Assembly (NCBI GenBank): GCA_023420795.1
Contig: JAEZVM010000010.1
Span: 1 to 28,119 of the forward strand
Reading direction: 5' to 3'
Length of the DNA: 28,119 nucleotides
Origin: Pseudomonadota bacterium
GTDB lineage: Bacteria; Pseudomonadota; Gammaproteobacteria; Burkholderiales; Burkholderiaceae_D
The notes beneath the pieces are model-generated. The model worked only from the letters and a program-made list of their open reading frames with translations, made no database searches and was not told the DNA's origin. Of the stretch, positions 15,687-24,318 are shown piece by piece (position 1 is the stretch's first letter; every line of letters starts with the position of its first letter). The position numbers and the translations under genes are program-made.

Positions 15687-16949
15687 GTGAAACATCTGCT
15701 CCTTCTCGTCCATCGGATGCCCTACCCGCCCAACAAGGGCGACAAGATCCGCTCATACCATCTGCTAAAGCATCTGGCGCAGCGTTTCCATGTACATCTC
15801 GGCACCTTCATCGACGATCCCGATGATTGGCGGCACATGGAAACCGTCAATCGCATGTGTCTGGACACGCATTTCGCGCGCCTGCAGCCATTTTCGGCAA
15901 AACTGCGCAGCCTTCGCGCGCTGCCCGCCGCACGCCCGATGACAATCGACTACTACCGCGACGCCGGCATGCAGATATGGATCAGGAAGGTGCTCAACAC
16001 CTTCCCGATCAGCCGGGTGGTCGTGTTCTCCTCTGCGATGGCGCAATATGCAGAGACCATCGGAAACGCACGTCGCGTTATCGATTTTGTCGACGTCGAT
16101 TCCGACAAGTGGGCACAGTACGCAGAGAAAAAGTTGTGGCCGATGAACTGGCTGTATCGCCGCGAAAGCAGAACGCTGCTGCGCTACGAGCGTGAGGTTG
16201 CAGCCAGCTTCGATGCCGCGATGTTCGTTTCGCATGCGGAGGCGACGCTGTTCCGCCAGCATGCGCCGGAGTGCGCGGACAAGGTCGGCTACTTCAGTAA
16301 CGGTGTGGATACCGATTTCTTTTCACCCGAACGTGGATACAGGAATCCCTATCCATCGAACGAAGCTGCGGTCGTATTCACAGGAGCCATGGACTACTGG
16401 CCAAATGCAGATGCCGTTCAATGGTTCTGCGAGAAAGTGTTGCATGCCATTCGCGTGCGCGTTCCCCGCGCGGCTTTCTACATCGTCGGTGCGCGCCCCA
16501 ACGAACAGGTCAAGGCGCTGGCCAAGCTGCCGGGCGTGAGGGTCACCGGAACTGTAGCCGACGTCCGCCCCTATATCGCACATGCCCGTGTAGTCGTTGC
16601 GCCGCTGCGTATTGCACGCGGCATTCAGAACAAGGTTCTGGAGGCGATGGCAATGGGCAAACCGGTCGTAGTCTCTGCAGCGGCCAAGGAAGGGATTGAT
16701 GCGGATCCCGGACGAGAGATTGTTCTCGCTGAAAATGAGCAGCAGTTCGTCAATGCGGTTTGCGCGCTCCTGTCGGCTTCCGCTCCGGAAATCGGTCGCG
16801 CCGCACGTACCAAGGTCGTTGCTCGTTACGGCTGGAGCAGCAATCTGGCGAAGCTCGACGAGCTGCTTGAAGCTCAACCGGCCGTACCGTCCAAGGCCTC
16901 CACTTCCAATCCATCACGAGAGCCTGCGATGGCGGGGGAGCAAACGTGA
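15687..16949 (+). CDS. XrtA-system glycosyltransferase, GT4-like (TIGR03087 type)
   Basis: This 420-aa cytoplasmic or membrane-associated sugar transferase is predicted to extend the lipid-linked repeat unit. The N-terminal Rossmann domain begins LLLLVHRMPYPPNKGDKIRS, typical of the exosortase-associated group. The C-terminal donor-binding domain has VVVAPLRIARGIQNKVLEAMAMGKPVV, which holds the E-x7-like donor segment. The start is GTG 15687, four bases after the FemAB stop, preceded by AAGG. A longer in-frame start inside the FemAB gene (15651) is rejected because it adds a non-homologous 12-residue tail. The stop overlaps the exosortase start (GTGA). Confidence 0.88.
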   Translation: MKHLLLLVHRMPYPPNKGDKIRSYHLLKHLAQRFHVHLGTFIDDPDDWRHMETVNRMCLDTHFARLQPFSAKLRSLRALPAARPMTIDYYRDAGMQIWIRKVLNTFPISRVVVFSSAMAQYAETIGNARRVIDFVDVDSDKWAQYAEKKLWPMNWLYRRESRTLLRYEREVAASFDAAMFVSHAEATLFRQHAPECADKVGYFSNGVDTDFFSPERGYRNPYPSNEAAVVFTGAMDYWPNADAVQWFCEKVLHAIRVRVPRAAFYIVGARPNEQVKALAKLPGVRVTGTVADVRPYIAHARVVVAPLRIARGIQNKVLEAMAMGKPVVVSAAAKEGIDADPGREIVLAENEQQFVNAVCALLSASAPEIGRAARTKVVARYGWSSNLAKLDELLEAQPAVPSKASTSNPSREPAMAGEQT

Positions 16950-18487
16950 ATTCCACCCGCATCGGCCTGACGTGGATGCCGGCCGTCTCGGCTCGCCTCG
17001 CTCTTGGCACAGCGCTGCTGGCGCTCTTCATTATCTATGCGGACACCGCACGTTCCATCGTCTCTCTCTGGAACAGCTCGGAAACCTATGCGCATGGCTA
17101 CATCATCGTCCCGATCAGCTTGTGGTTGATCTGGCAGCGCCGCCAGGCTCTCGCATATATCACGCCTGCCCCCTATTGGCCCGGTTTGCTGTTGCTCGCC
17201 GCGAGCGGCATGGCATGGTTGCTGGCCGAACTGGGTGATGTGCAGGTCGTGCGGCAATATGCATTTGTCGCAATGGTGCCGCTCACCGCGCTTACCATAC
17301 TGGGCGCCGAAATGACGCGGTCGATGGCTTTTCCGCTGTTCTTCCTGCTGCTGGCAGTGCCGTTCGGCGACATCTTTGTCCCGCCGCTGATCGATTTCAC
17401 CGCCGACTTCACCGTAGCAGCGCTGCAGGCGACCGGCATTCCGGTGCTGCGCAACGGCACGAATTTTGAAATTCCTTCCGGCAGCTGGTCCGTGGTCGAA
17501 GCCTGCAGCGGCGTGCGCTACCTGATTTCATCCTTCACGCTCGGCTGCCTGTACGCCTACCTGAGCTACCGTTCGCTCACGCGGCGCATCCTGTTCATCC
17601 TTCTATCCATCGCCGTACCCATTCTCGCAAACGGACTGCGCGCCTACCTGATCGTGATGATCGGCCACCTGAGCGATAACAAACTGGCTGCCGGCGTCGA
17701 TCATCTGGTGTATGGCTGGGTGTTCTTTGGCATCGTCATGTTCCTGATGTTCTGGATCGGCAACTACTGGCGCGAAGATAAGCTGCAGGAAGTGCCCGAA
17801 GCTGTGAATCAGGCCGTCCACGAAGAACCTGCTTCCGTATCCACACAAACGGCCACGATCCTGGCAATAGCATGTCTGACCTTCTGGCCCTGGTATGCAA
17901 ACCATGTCGAGCAGGCTGCATTCAATGCAAAACCGGCGCAACTGGACAGCTTCTCGGCGCGCTGGCAAGAAACATCCCCGTTCACAGACTGGCAGCCTGG
18001 TTTCGTCTCTGCCAATGCGGAACTGCATCGCTTCTTCCAGAGTGGGAAAGAACAGGTCGGCGTATCCATTCGGTTCTATCGAAACCAGCGACAGGGTTCG
18101 ACATTGATCGGCTCATCGAACCGGCTCGTACATGAAAAAGAGAAGCGCTGGATGCAGGTCGGTGCCGAGCACCGGCGCGAGCATATCGGAGAGCATGCTC
18201 TTGAAGTGCGCGAAGCACGGATTCAGGCAATGTCAGGACCTTTCCTGGTCTGGTCGTGGTATTGGATCGGCGGCAAATTCCTGACCAGCGACTACGCCGG
18301 AAAACTGTTGCAGGCACAGGAAAAACTGATGTTGCGCGGCGATGACGGGGCGGCGCTGATGGTGTTTGCTCCCTACACCACCAATCCGGAAGAAGCTCGG
18401 CTGGCAATGCGTCATTTTCTGGCAGAGAACATGGCGTCGCTGGAAGCCACGCTGGCCCACAACAAGAACCGAGCTTTGTCCCGATGA
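16946..18487 (+). CDS. xrtA: Exosortase A fused to EpsI domain
   Basis: This 513-aa inner-membrane protease/transpeptidase-like enzyme recognises PEP-CTERM signals. Residues 1-275 are the exosortase: about eight hydrophobic helices with catalytic Cys187 (VEACSGVR), Arg232 (ANGLRAY) and His253 (GVDHLVYGW). Residues from about 300 to the end form the EpsI/DUF3485 domain, introduced by another membrane helix and carrying the WYWIGGKF segment typical of EpsI. The fusion is a known form in some proteobacteria. GTG 16946 overlaps the previous stop, and ATGA joins it to the next gene. Its substrates here include the two PEP-CTERM proteins upstream. The EPS assembly role of the EpsI part is not established. 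Confidence 0.95.
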   Translation: MNSTRIGLTWMPAVSARLALGTALLALFIIYADTARSIVSLWNSSETYAHGYIIVPISLWLIWQRRQALAYITPAPYWPGLLLLAASGMAWLLAELGDVQVVRQYAFVAMVPLTALTILGAEMTRSMAFPLFFLLLAVPFGDIFVPPLIDFTADFTVAALQATGIPVLRNGTNFEIPSGSWSVVEACSGVRYLISSFTLGCLYAYLSYRSLTRRILFILLSIAVPILANGLRAYLIVMIGHLSDNKLAAGVDHLVYGWVFFGIVMFLMFWIGNYWREDKLQEVPEAVNQAVHEEPASVSTQTATILAIACLTFWPWYANHVEQAAFNAKPAQLDSFSARWQETSPFTDWQPGFVSANAELHRFFQSGKEQVGVSIRFYRNQRQGSTLIGSSNRLVHEKEKRWMQVGAEHRREHIGEHALEVREARIQAMSGPFLVWSWYWIGGKFLTSDYAGKLLQAQEKLMLRGDDGAALMVFAPYTTNPEEARLAMRHFLAENMASLEATLAHNKNRALSR

Positions 18488-19653
18488 CCATGCCGCCTTT
18501 AGTCGTTCACCTGATCTACCGATTGGACTTTGGGGGGCTCGAAACCCTGCTCGTAGAGTACATCAATCGCATGCCGGCAGATAAATACCGGCACGCGATC
18601 GTCTGCCTGACCGACTACACATCTTTTTCTGACAAGCTAACCAAACGCGATGTCACGCTGTTCTCGCTGAACAAGAAGCCCGGATTGGACCTCGGAACGC
18701 ACTTCAGGCTCTGGAAGCTGCTGCGCAGCTTGCGGCCAGACATTCTGCACACGTACAACCTGGCCGCAATCGAGTATTCGTTCACTGCCGCGCTCTGCGG
18801 CGTGCCGATTCGCGTTCATGCAGAACACGGCCGCGATGCCAGCGACCCTGAAGGCAGGAACCGAAAGCACAATCTGCTGCGCCGCCTGCTCGTTCCCTTC
18901 ATCGACTATTACGTTGCGGTTTCCGGTGACCTGCAGCACTGGCTGAAAGCCGCGGTTGGCATACCGGACGAGAAGAATGTGCTGGTCGCGAATGGAATCG
19001 ACACGGGCGTTTTCGCCGCTCACCCAAAAAGCGCAGCAGAGGAAGAAGCACGACAGGGTGATTTTGTCATTGGAACAGTAGGTCGTATGCAAGAGGTGAA
19101 GAATCATCGGGCGCTAGTCGATGCCTTCATTCTTCTGCGCCAATCCATGCCGGATCTTCAATCTCGGCTCAAGCTCGTCATCGTCGGCGATGGCCCTCTG
19201 CTGCCAGCAATCAGGAAACAGGTAAGCGATGCGGGTATCGCAGATTCAGTCTGGCTGCCCGGCGCACGTACCGACATCCCAGACCTCCTGCGCACTTTTT
19301 CCGTATTCGCACTACCCTCGATCGCCGAAGGAACGCCTGTCGCCCTGCTTGAAGCCATGTCCAGCGGTCTGCCGGTGGTAGCCACGAGAGTTGGCGGCAT
19401 TCCGGAGGTGGTGACCGATGGCGCGACCGGCACCCTGGTGCCGCCTTCGAATCCGAAGGCGCTGGCATCGGCAATTGAGTTCTACGTCAGGAACCCCCGC
19501 CTGGCATTGCGCCATGGTGCTGATGCGCGTGCCATGGTGCAGGCCAAATACAGTATCTCTGCCACGATGGCATCGTACATGTACCTCTATGACCAGCTGT
19601 ATTCCAGCAAGGTCACGCACCAACGAGAGGCGAGGCAATGCGTGAAATTGTAA
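18484..19653 (+). CDS. XrtA-system glycosyltransferase, GT4 (TIGR03088 type)
   Basis: This 389-aa glycosyltransferase of the GT-B fold is predicted to add a sugar to the EPS repeat unit. The N-terminal domain has HLIYRLDFGGLETLLVEYIN, the standard start of the exosortase-linked TIGR03088 group. The C-terminal donor domain has IAEGTPVALLEAMSSGLPVV, with the EGTPVALLE acid-x7-acid motif, followed by GGIPEVV. The ATG overlaps the exosortase stop in ATGA, so translation is coupled. A 46-base gap separates it from the next gene. Confidence 0.9.
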   Translation: MTMPPLVVHLIYRLDFGGLETLLVEYINRMPADKYRHAIVCLTDYTSFSDKLTKRDVTLFSLNKKPGLDLGTHFRLWKLLRSLRPDILHTYNLAAIEYSFTAALCGVPIRVHAEHGRDASDPEGRNRKHNLLRRLLVPFIDYYVAVSGDLQHWLKAAVGIPDEKNVLVANGIDTGVFAAHPKSAAEEEARQGDFVIGTVGRMQEVKNHRALVDAFILLRQSMPDLQSRLKLVIVGDGPLLPAIRKQVSDAGIADSVWLPGARTDIPDLLRTFSVFALPSIAEGTPVALLEAMSSGLPVVATRVGGIPEVVTDGATGTLVPPSNPKALASAIEFYVRNPRLALRHGADARAMVQAKYSISATMASYMYLYDQLYSSKVTHQREARQCVKL

Positions 19654-19699
19654 GCAGCCGCATCCTTCTCAGGCCTATCCGAAATCAGTGGACGACGCC

Positions 19700-20875
19700 A
19701 TGAACATATTGATATTCACCACCATGTTCCCGAACAGGGCGCAGCCGAATAACGGGATCTTCATCGAAACTCGTTTGCGCAATCTTGTCGAATCCGGGCA
19801 AGTCCGGTCGCGTGTCGTCGCGCCGGTCCCGTGGTTTCCGTTCCGGAATGCGCGCTTCGGGCGCTATGCTGATTTCGCGCGCGCACCGCGCACCGACCGC
19901 CGGCATGGGTGTGATGTGGTCCATCCGCGTTACCCGGTGATCCCCAAGCTCGGGATGAATGTCACTCCCTTGCTGATGGCAAATGCGGTCAAGCCCGTCA
20001 TCGGCCGCATCATCGATGAAGGCTACGACTTCGACGTCATCGATGCACATTACTTTTACCCGGACGGCGTTGCCGCGGCGATGCTGGGCAAGTACTTCAA
20101 CAAGCCGGTCGTCATTACCGCACACGGTACCGACATCAGTTTCATCCCGCAATACCGCGTGCCGCGAAAGATGATCCGCTGGGCAGCCGAGCAATCCGCA
20201 TTTTCCATGACTGTCTGCGATGCGCTGAATCGCGCGTTGGTCGATTTGGGCGCCGATGCAAGCCGCGTAGTTACCGTACGCAGCGGCGTGGACCTGCACC
20301 TGTTCCAGCCGATCGATCGCGAAGCAGCGCGCAAGGAATTGAAGCTCGATCGATTTACCCTGCTATCGGTAGGAAATCTGGTTACGCACAAAGGGCATGA
20401 CCTGGCGATCGGCGCCCTTGCGGAGCTGCCGGATGTCGATCTCCTGATTGCGGGACACGGTCCCGAACGGGCTGCGCTGGAAGCGCTTGCAGTCGAACTG
20501 GGCGTAGCTGACCGCGTCCGCTTCCTTGGATTGCTTCCGCAGCCGCAGCTCAGAACCTATTACGGAGCAGCGGATTCCCTGATACTCGCATCCAGCCGCG
20601 AGGGCTGGGCCAACGTACTGCTGGAATCGATGGCCTGCGGCACGCCGGTTGTCGCCAGCAAGGTCTGGGGTACGCCCGAAGTCGTTGCCGCTCCGGCAGC
20701 CGGAATCCTGATGGAGGAACGCTCCGTACGTGGCGTCGCGGATGCAGTCAAGCTTCTTCGCAGGAAATACCCCGACCGCAGCGCGACGCGGCAGTATGCG
20801 GAACAGTTCAGCTGGGACGCAACAACCCGCGGACATATCGATATCTTCCGGCGCTCGGGAGGCAGGAGATCGTGA
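19700..20875 (+). CDS. Glycosyltransferase family 4
   Basis: This 391-aa GT-B glycosyltransferase begins MNILIFTTMFPNRAQPNNGIF, with acceptor-domain motifs including DAHYFYPDGVAA and TAHGTDI. The C-terminal donor site has SREGWANVLLESMACGTPVV, an E-x7-E motif. ATG 19700 is chosen; GTG 19688, in frame four codons upstream, is an alternative. The ribosome site (GGAC, about 8 bases upstream) is weak. It overlaps the next gene in GTGA. The sugar and linkage cannot be told from sequence. Confidence 0.88.
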   Translation: MNILIFTTMFPNRAQPNNGIFIETRLRNLVESGQVRSRVVAPVPWFPFRNARFGRYADFARAPRTDRRHGCDVVHPRYPVIPKLGMNVTPLLMANAVKPVIGRIIDEGYDFDVIDAHYFYPDGVAAAMLGKYFNKPVVITAHGTDISFIPQYRVPRKMIRWAAEQSAFSMTVCDALNRALVDLGADASRVVTVRSGVDLHLFQPIDREAARKELKLDRFTLLSVGNLVTHKGHDLAIGALAELPDVDLLIAGHGPERAALEALAVELGVADRVRFLGLLPQPQLRTYYGAADSLILASSREGWANVLLESMACGTPVVASKVWGTPEVVAAPAAGILMEERSVRGVADAVKLLRRKYPDRSATRQYAEQFSWDATTRGHIDIFRRSGGRRS

Positions 20876-22092
20876 CAGCTCCGATCAAAGGCAAGGTTCT
20901 GTACCTGCACAGGACACAGGATGGCGGCGCAGAGCAGGTGCACATTCTGGGCATTGTGCACGCATTCGAGGACGCGGGCATCGAGGTGGACATGCTGTCT
21001 CCCAAAGGCTTGGAGCGTGCATCCATCCAGCATGGGACATCCGCGCCATCGCATGGCGGCCAGCGCAATGCGCTGTTTGCATTTGCAAGCAGACACTCGC
21101 CCGAACTGATCTTTGAACTCCTCGAGATTGCCTATAACGCATTGGCGCTGTGGCGCATTGCGCGGCACGGCTTATCCGGCTATCAGCTTGTCTTCGAACG
21201 CTACGCGGTATTCAGCATAACGGGACTGCTGCTTGCACGGATCGCGAAGCTGCCGCTTGTCATCGAAGTGAACTACACATCGCGCAGCCCGCTGGTACGT
21301 CGTCGCAGCCGCTTGCTGAAGCCGCTGGCGCATGTCATCGACCGCTGGATATTCAAAGGCGCCACGCTGCTCACGCCGGTGTCCACCACGCTCAAAAAAG
21401 AACTCATGAACGACTTCGGCATTCCGGAAGAAAAAATCCTGGTGCTGCCGAACGGGGCGGATCCGAGAAAGTTTGTACCCGCAGCTGCGAAAGCGGCATC
21501 TGGCAAGAAGACGATTGGCTTTGTTGGCGGCTTTTATCCCTGGCATGGCCTGGATCTTCTTATCGAAGCCTATGCCGGCATTGCGGATCGATTTCCGGAC
21601 TCGCAGGTCCTGCTGATCGGGGACGGCCCGGAGCTCGACCATATCCGTTCTCTAGTTGCGCGCCGCTCGCTATCCGGGCGCGTGATCTTCGGAGGCCGCA
21701 AGAAGCATCAGGAGCTGCCTCAGGTGATGTCCTCTTTCCATGTCGGCGTGATGCCGGACTCGAACGATTACGGTTCGCCGATGAAGATCTTCGAATACAT
21801 GGCGCTTGGCGTTCCTGTCATCGCACCCGACTATGTTCCGATTCTGGACGCCATCAGCGACGGTGTGCACGGTATCGTTTTCGAGAAGCGCAGCGTCACC
21901 GCCCTGCGCGCCGCGCTGTCCCGGTTACTGGAAGATGAAACGCTCGCACAACGCCTCGGCGCCCGCTGCCGTGAGACAGTCATCCGCGAAAGGAACTGGA
22001 ACGCGAATGTGGCGCGCATCATGGATGCGCTTGCTGCAGTACCGGGCAGGCCGGTGAATTTTTCTCGGGAGGCGCCGCATGACGCACGTTAA
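20872..22092 (+). CDS. Glycosyltransferase family 4
   Basis: This 406-aa GT-B glycosyltransferase has an N-terminal acceptor domain starting VLYLHRTQDGGAEQVHILG and the linker motif VLPNGADPRKF. The donor domain has IGFVGGFYPWHGLDLLIEAY and DYGSPMKIFEYMALGVPVI. The donor motif here is SPMKIFEYM, typical of the MKIFEYMA subgroup rather than the E-x7-E type. The start is GTG 20872, overlapping the previous stop, and its end overlaps the second deacetylase by 14 bases. Function is sugar transfer to the EPS precursor; specificity is unknown. Confidence 0.87.
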   Translation: MTAPIKGKVLYLHRTQDGGAEQVHILGIVHAFEDAGIEVDMLSPKGLERASIQHGTSAPSHGGQRNALFAFASRHSPELIFELLEIAYNALALWRIARHGLSGYQLVFERYAVFSITGLLLARIAKLPLVIEVNYTSRSPLVRRRSRLLKPLAHVIDRWIFKGATLLTPVSTTLKKELMNDFGIPEEKILVLPNGADPRKFVPAAAKAASGKKTIGFVGGFYPWHGLDLLIEAYAGIADRFPDSQVLLIGDGPELDHIRSLVARRSLSGRVIFGGRKKHQELPQVMSSFHVGVMPDSNDYGSPMKIFEYMALGVPVIAPDYVPILDAISDGVHGIVFEKRSVTALRAALSRLLEDETLAQRLGARCRETVIRERNWNANVARIMDALAAVPGRPVNFSREAPHDAR

Positions 22093-23062
22093 GCAGCCCG
22101 CTCGCATCACCGCACGGCTTCTTCGCGCCGCAGGCGATCGCATCGCGAGGCAAAACCGGAAGAATCCGCGCTTTTGCATCATCAACTATCACCGGATTCT
22201 TGCCAAGGCAGACCCGCTGCTGACGTTCGATCCGGACGTCAACGACTTCCGATGGCAGATGGAGCTGCTAGCCGATTGCTTTAACGTGATGCCACTGCAC
22301 GAAGCACTTGAGGCACTTAAGGCTGGTTCTCTTCCGCCCCGGGTCGTGTGTATCACGTTCGACGATGGTTACCAGTCTTTCCATGACCTTGCCCTGCCCA
22401 TCCTCACAGAACTGAATCTCCATGCGACCGTGTTTGTGACGAGCGGCTATCTCGGTAACGGCAACATGTGGAACGACCGGATCATCCAGGCAGTGCAGGC
22501 GCTGCCGACAGGCCAGCTAGATCTCCGAGGCATTGGCATGGGCGTTCATTCCTTGATCAGCCTGGCTGACCGTCGCCAGGCTATCGACAGGCTTACCTCC
22601 TTGTCCAAATACGTATCCGCGGAAGAACGCGCCATGCTGACGGAAAAACTGGAGAACATGTGCGGCTGCCGCGCTTCGCACGATCTGATGCTCACTCCGC
22701 AGTTGGTGAGAAATCTGGCGCACGAAGGGGTCGATATCGGCGGGCATACCGTCTCTCACCCCATTCTCTCCCAGCTGGATGACGATGCGGCACGCCAAGA
22801 GATCGAAGCAGGCAAGCACCAACTCGAAGCCATCACCGGAAAGCCGGTACGCATGTTTGCTTACCCGAACGGCAAAGTCGGGATGGACTTCAACGAGCGG
22901 CATGCACGGATGGCGAAAGAAGCCGGGTACAGCGCTGCCTTTACTACCGACATGGGTGCCGTGACGGGGAAACAGGACTTTTTCCAATTGCCGCGCAGCC
23001 GCCCTTGGGATGCGACACCGGGCCTGTTTGGGCTTCGCCTGCTGCACTGGATGGCGAGGTAG
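22079..23062 (+). CDS. Polysaccharide deacetylase (CE4/NodB), second copy
   Basis: This 327-aa protein has the classic CE4 motifs: TFDDGY (93-98), GHTVSHP (222-228), AYPNGK (261-266) and a C-terminal LPRSRPW segment. A preceding INYHRI motif matches the longer PgaB-like/exported CE4 type. It has a basic N-terminus but no clear signal peptide. It is not the same subfamily as the deacetylase at 13752, which lacks FDDG and uses TIDVED. ATG 22079 lies inside the end of the previous gene. Likely activity is N-deacetylation or O-deacetylation of the polymer; the target sugar is unknown. Confidence 0.88.
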   Translation: MTHVKQPARITARLLRAAGDRIARQNRKNPRFCIINYHRILAKADPLLTFDPDVNDFRWQMELLADCFNVMPLHEALEALKAGSLPPRVVCITFDDGYQSFHDLALPILTELNLHATVFVTSGYLGNGNMWNDRIIQAVQALPTGQLDLRGIGMGVHSLISLADRRQAIDRLTSLSKYVSAEERAMLTEKLENMCGCRASHDLMLTPQLVRNLAHEGVDIGGHTVSHPILSQLDDDAARQEIEAGKHQLEAITGKPVRMFAYPNGKVGMDFNERHARMAKEAGYSAAFTTDMGAVTGKQDFFQLPRSRPWDATPGLFGLRLLHWMAR

Positions 23063-23067
23063 ATTCC

Positions 23068-24318
23068 ATGAGTAATCGCGCCCTGATCATCGCATTTCAT
23101 TTTCCGCCGCAGGCTGGTAGCAGCGGGATCCAGCGCACACTGAGCTTCTCCAAGCACCTCGGCAACCTTGGATGGCAGCCGCTGGTTCTGTCTGCTCAAC
23201 CCATTGCCTATGGAGAGAAGAACCCATCGCAACTGAAAAGCGTTCCCGCCTCGCTAACGGTCAGGCGAGCCTTTTCCCTCGACGCCAAACGTCATCTAGG
23301 CTTGTTCGGCCGCTACCCGGAGTTGCTCGCTTTGCCCGACCGCTGGATGTCATGGTGGTTCTTCGCAGTGCCGGTCGGACTGTCGCTGATCCGCAGGCAT
23401 AAGCCGGCGGTGATTTGGTCAACTTTTCCCATCGCCACATCGCACCTGATCGGCCTTACCTTGCATCGCCTGACAGGCATTCCTTGGGTTGCGGATTTCC
23501 GTGATCCCATGCTGCAGCCCGCACATCCGTCCAGTCGCTGGCAACGCAATATCTACGCGTGGATAGAAAAACAGACCATAACGCATTGCCGCAAAGCTAT
23601 CTTCACCACGCAAAGCGCACTGAATGCGTACAGGGTGCGTTTTCCGGCTCTGCCGCGCGATAAATTCGTGGTCATCGAAAACGGCTATGACGAGGAAGGC
23701 TTTGCCGGCATGGGCGTCATTGCTGCGGCGAGTCTTACGTGCGAAAAGCCGGTCACCCTGCTGCACAGCGGTGTCCTGTACGCGGAAGGCCGCAATCCGT
23801 CGGCATTCTTCGAAGCGATTTCGAAGCTGAAAGCAGATGGCAGGGCGAGTCATGCGTCGTTGTCCGTCATCCTGCGAGCCACAGGCGACGATGCGCGCTT
23901 CATCGAACTGACAAAGAAGCATGGTGTTGACGACATCGTGCGCATCGAGCCGCCGGTGCCCTACCGCCAAGCGCTGCAGGAGATGCTGGAGGTTGACGGA
24001 CTTCTCGTGTTCCAGGGAACGCAATTCAATACGCAAGTCCCGGCGAAAATTTACGAGTACTTCCGTGCCAGCAAACCGATCCTGGGGCTGATCGATCCCG
24101 CCGGCGAAACCGCCAGAATCCTGACTGCTGCAGGTTTCCGTGATATGGCGCCGATGAACTCGGCAGACCGCATTGCCGCCACGCTTGGCGAATTTCTGGA
24201 AAACGTACGTACAGGCAAAGCATACGTGGCAGGGCACGAAGTGATTGAAGCGGCATCGCGGCAACGGCGCACAGGTGAATTGGCCCGAGTCTTTTCCGAG
24301 GTTTGTAGCAAGACATGA
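23068..24318 (+). CDS. Glycosyltransferase, GT4-like
   Basis: This 416-aa protein begins ALIIAFHFPPQAGSSGIQRT, a motif common in GT4-like enzymes of EPS loci. It has a middle WVADFRDPMLQPAHPSSRW segment and a C-terminal donor-type segment TQVPAKIYEYFRASKPILGL. The donor motif is weaker than in the neighbouring transferases, so the sugar donor may differ. ATG 23068 has GAGGTAG seven bases upstream and lies five bases after the deacetylase stop; an in-frame start at 23005 inside that gene is rejected. It overlaps the ATP-grasp gene in ATGA. Confidence 0.83.
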   Translation: MSNRALIIAFHFPPQAGSSGIQRTLSFSKHLGNLGWQPLVLSAQPIAYGEKNPSQLKSVPASLTVRRAFSLDAKRHLGLFGRYPELLALPDRWMSWWFFAVPVGLSLIRRHKPAVIWSTFPIATSHLIGLTLHRLTGIPWVADFRDPMLQPAHPSSRWQRNIYAWIEKQTITHCRKAIFTTQSALNAYRVRFPALPRDKFVVIENGYDEEGFAGMGVIAAASLTCEKPVTLLHSGVLYAEGRNPSAFFEAISKLKADGRASHASLSVILRATGDDARFIELTKKHGVDDIVRIEPPVPYRQALQEMLEVDGLLVFQGTQFNTQVPAKIYEYFRASKPILGLIDPAGETARILTAAGFRDMAPMNSADRIAATLGEFLENVRTGKAYVAGHEVIEAASRQRRTGELARVFSEVCSKT

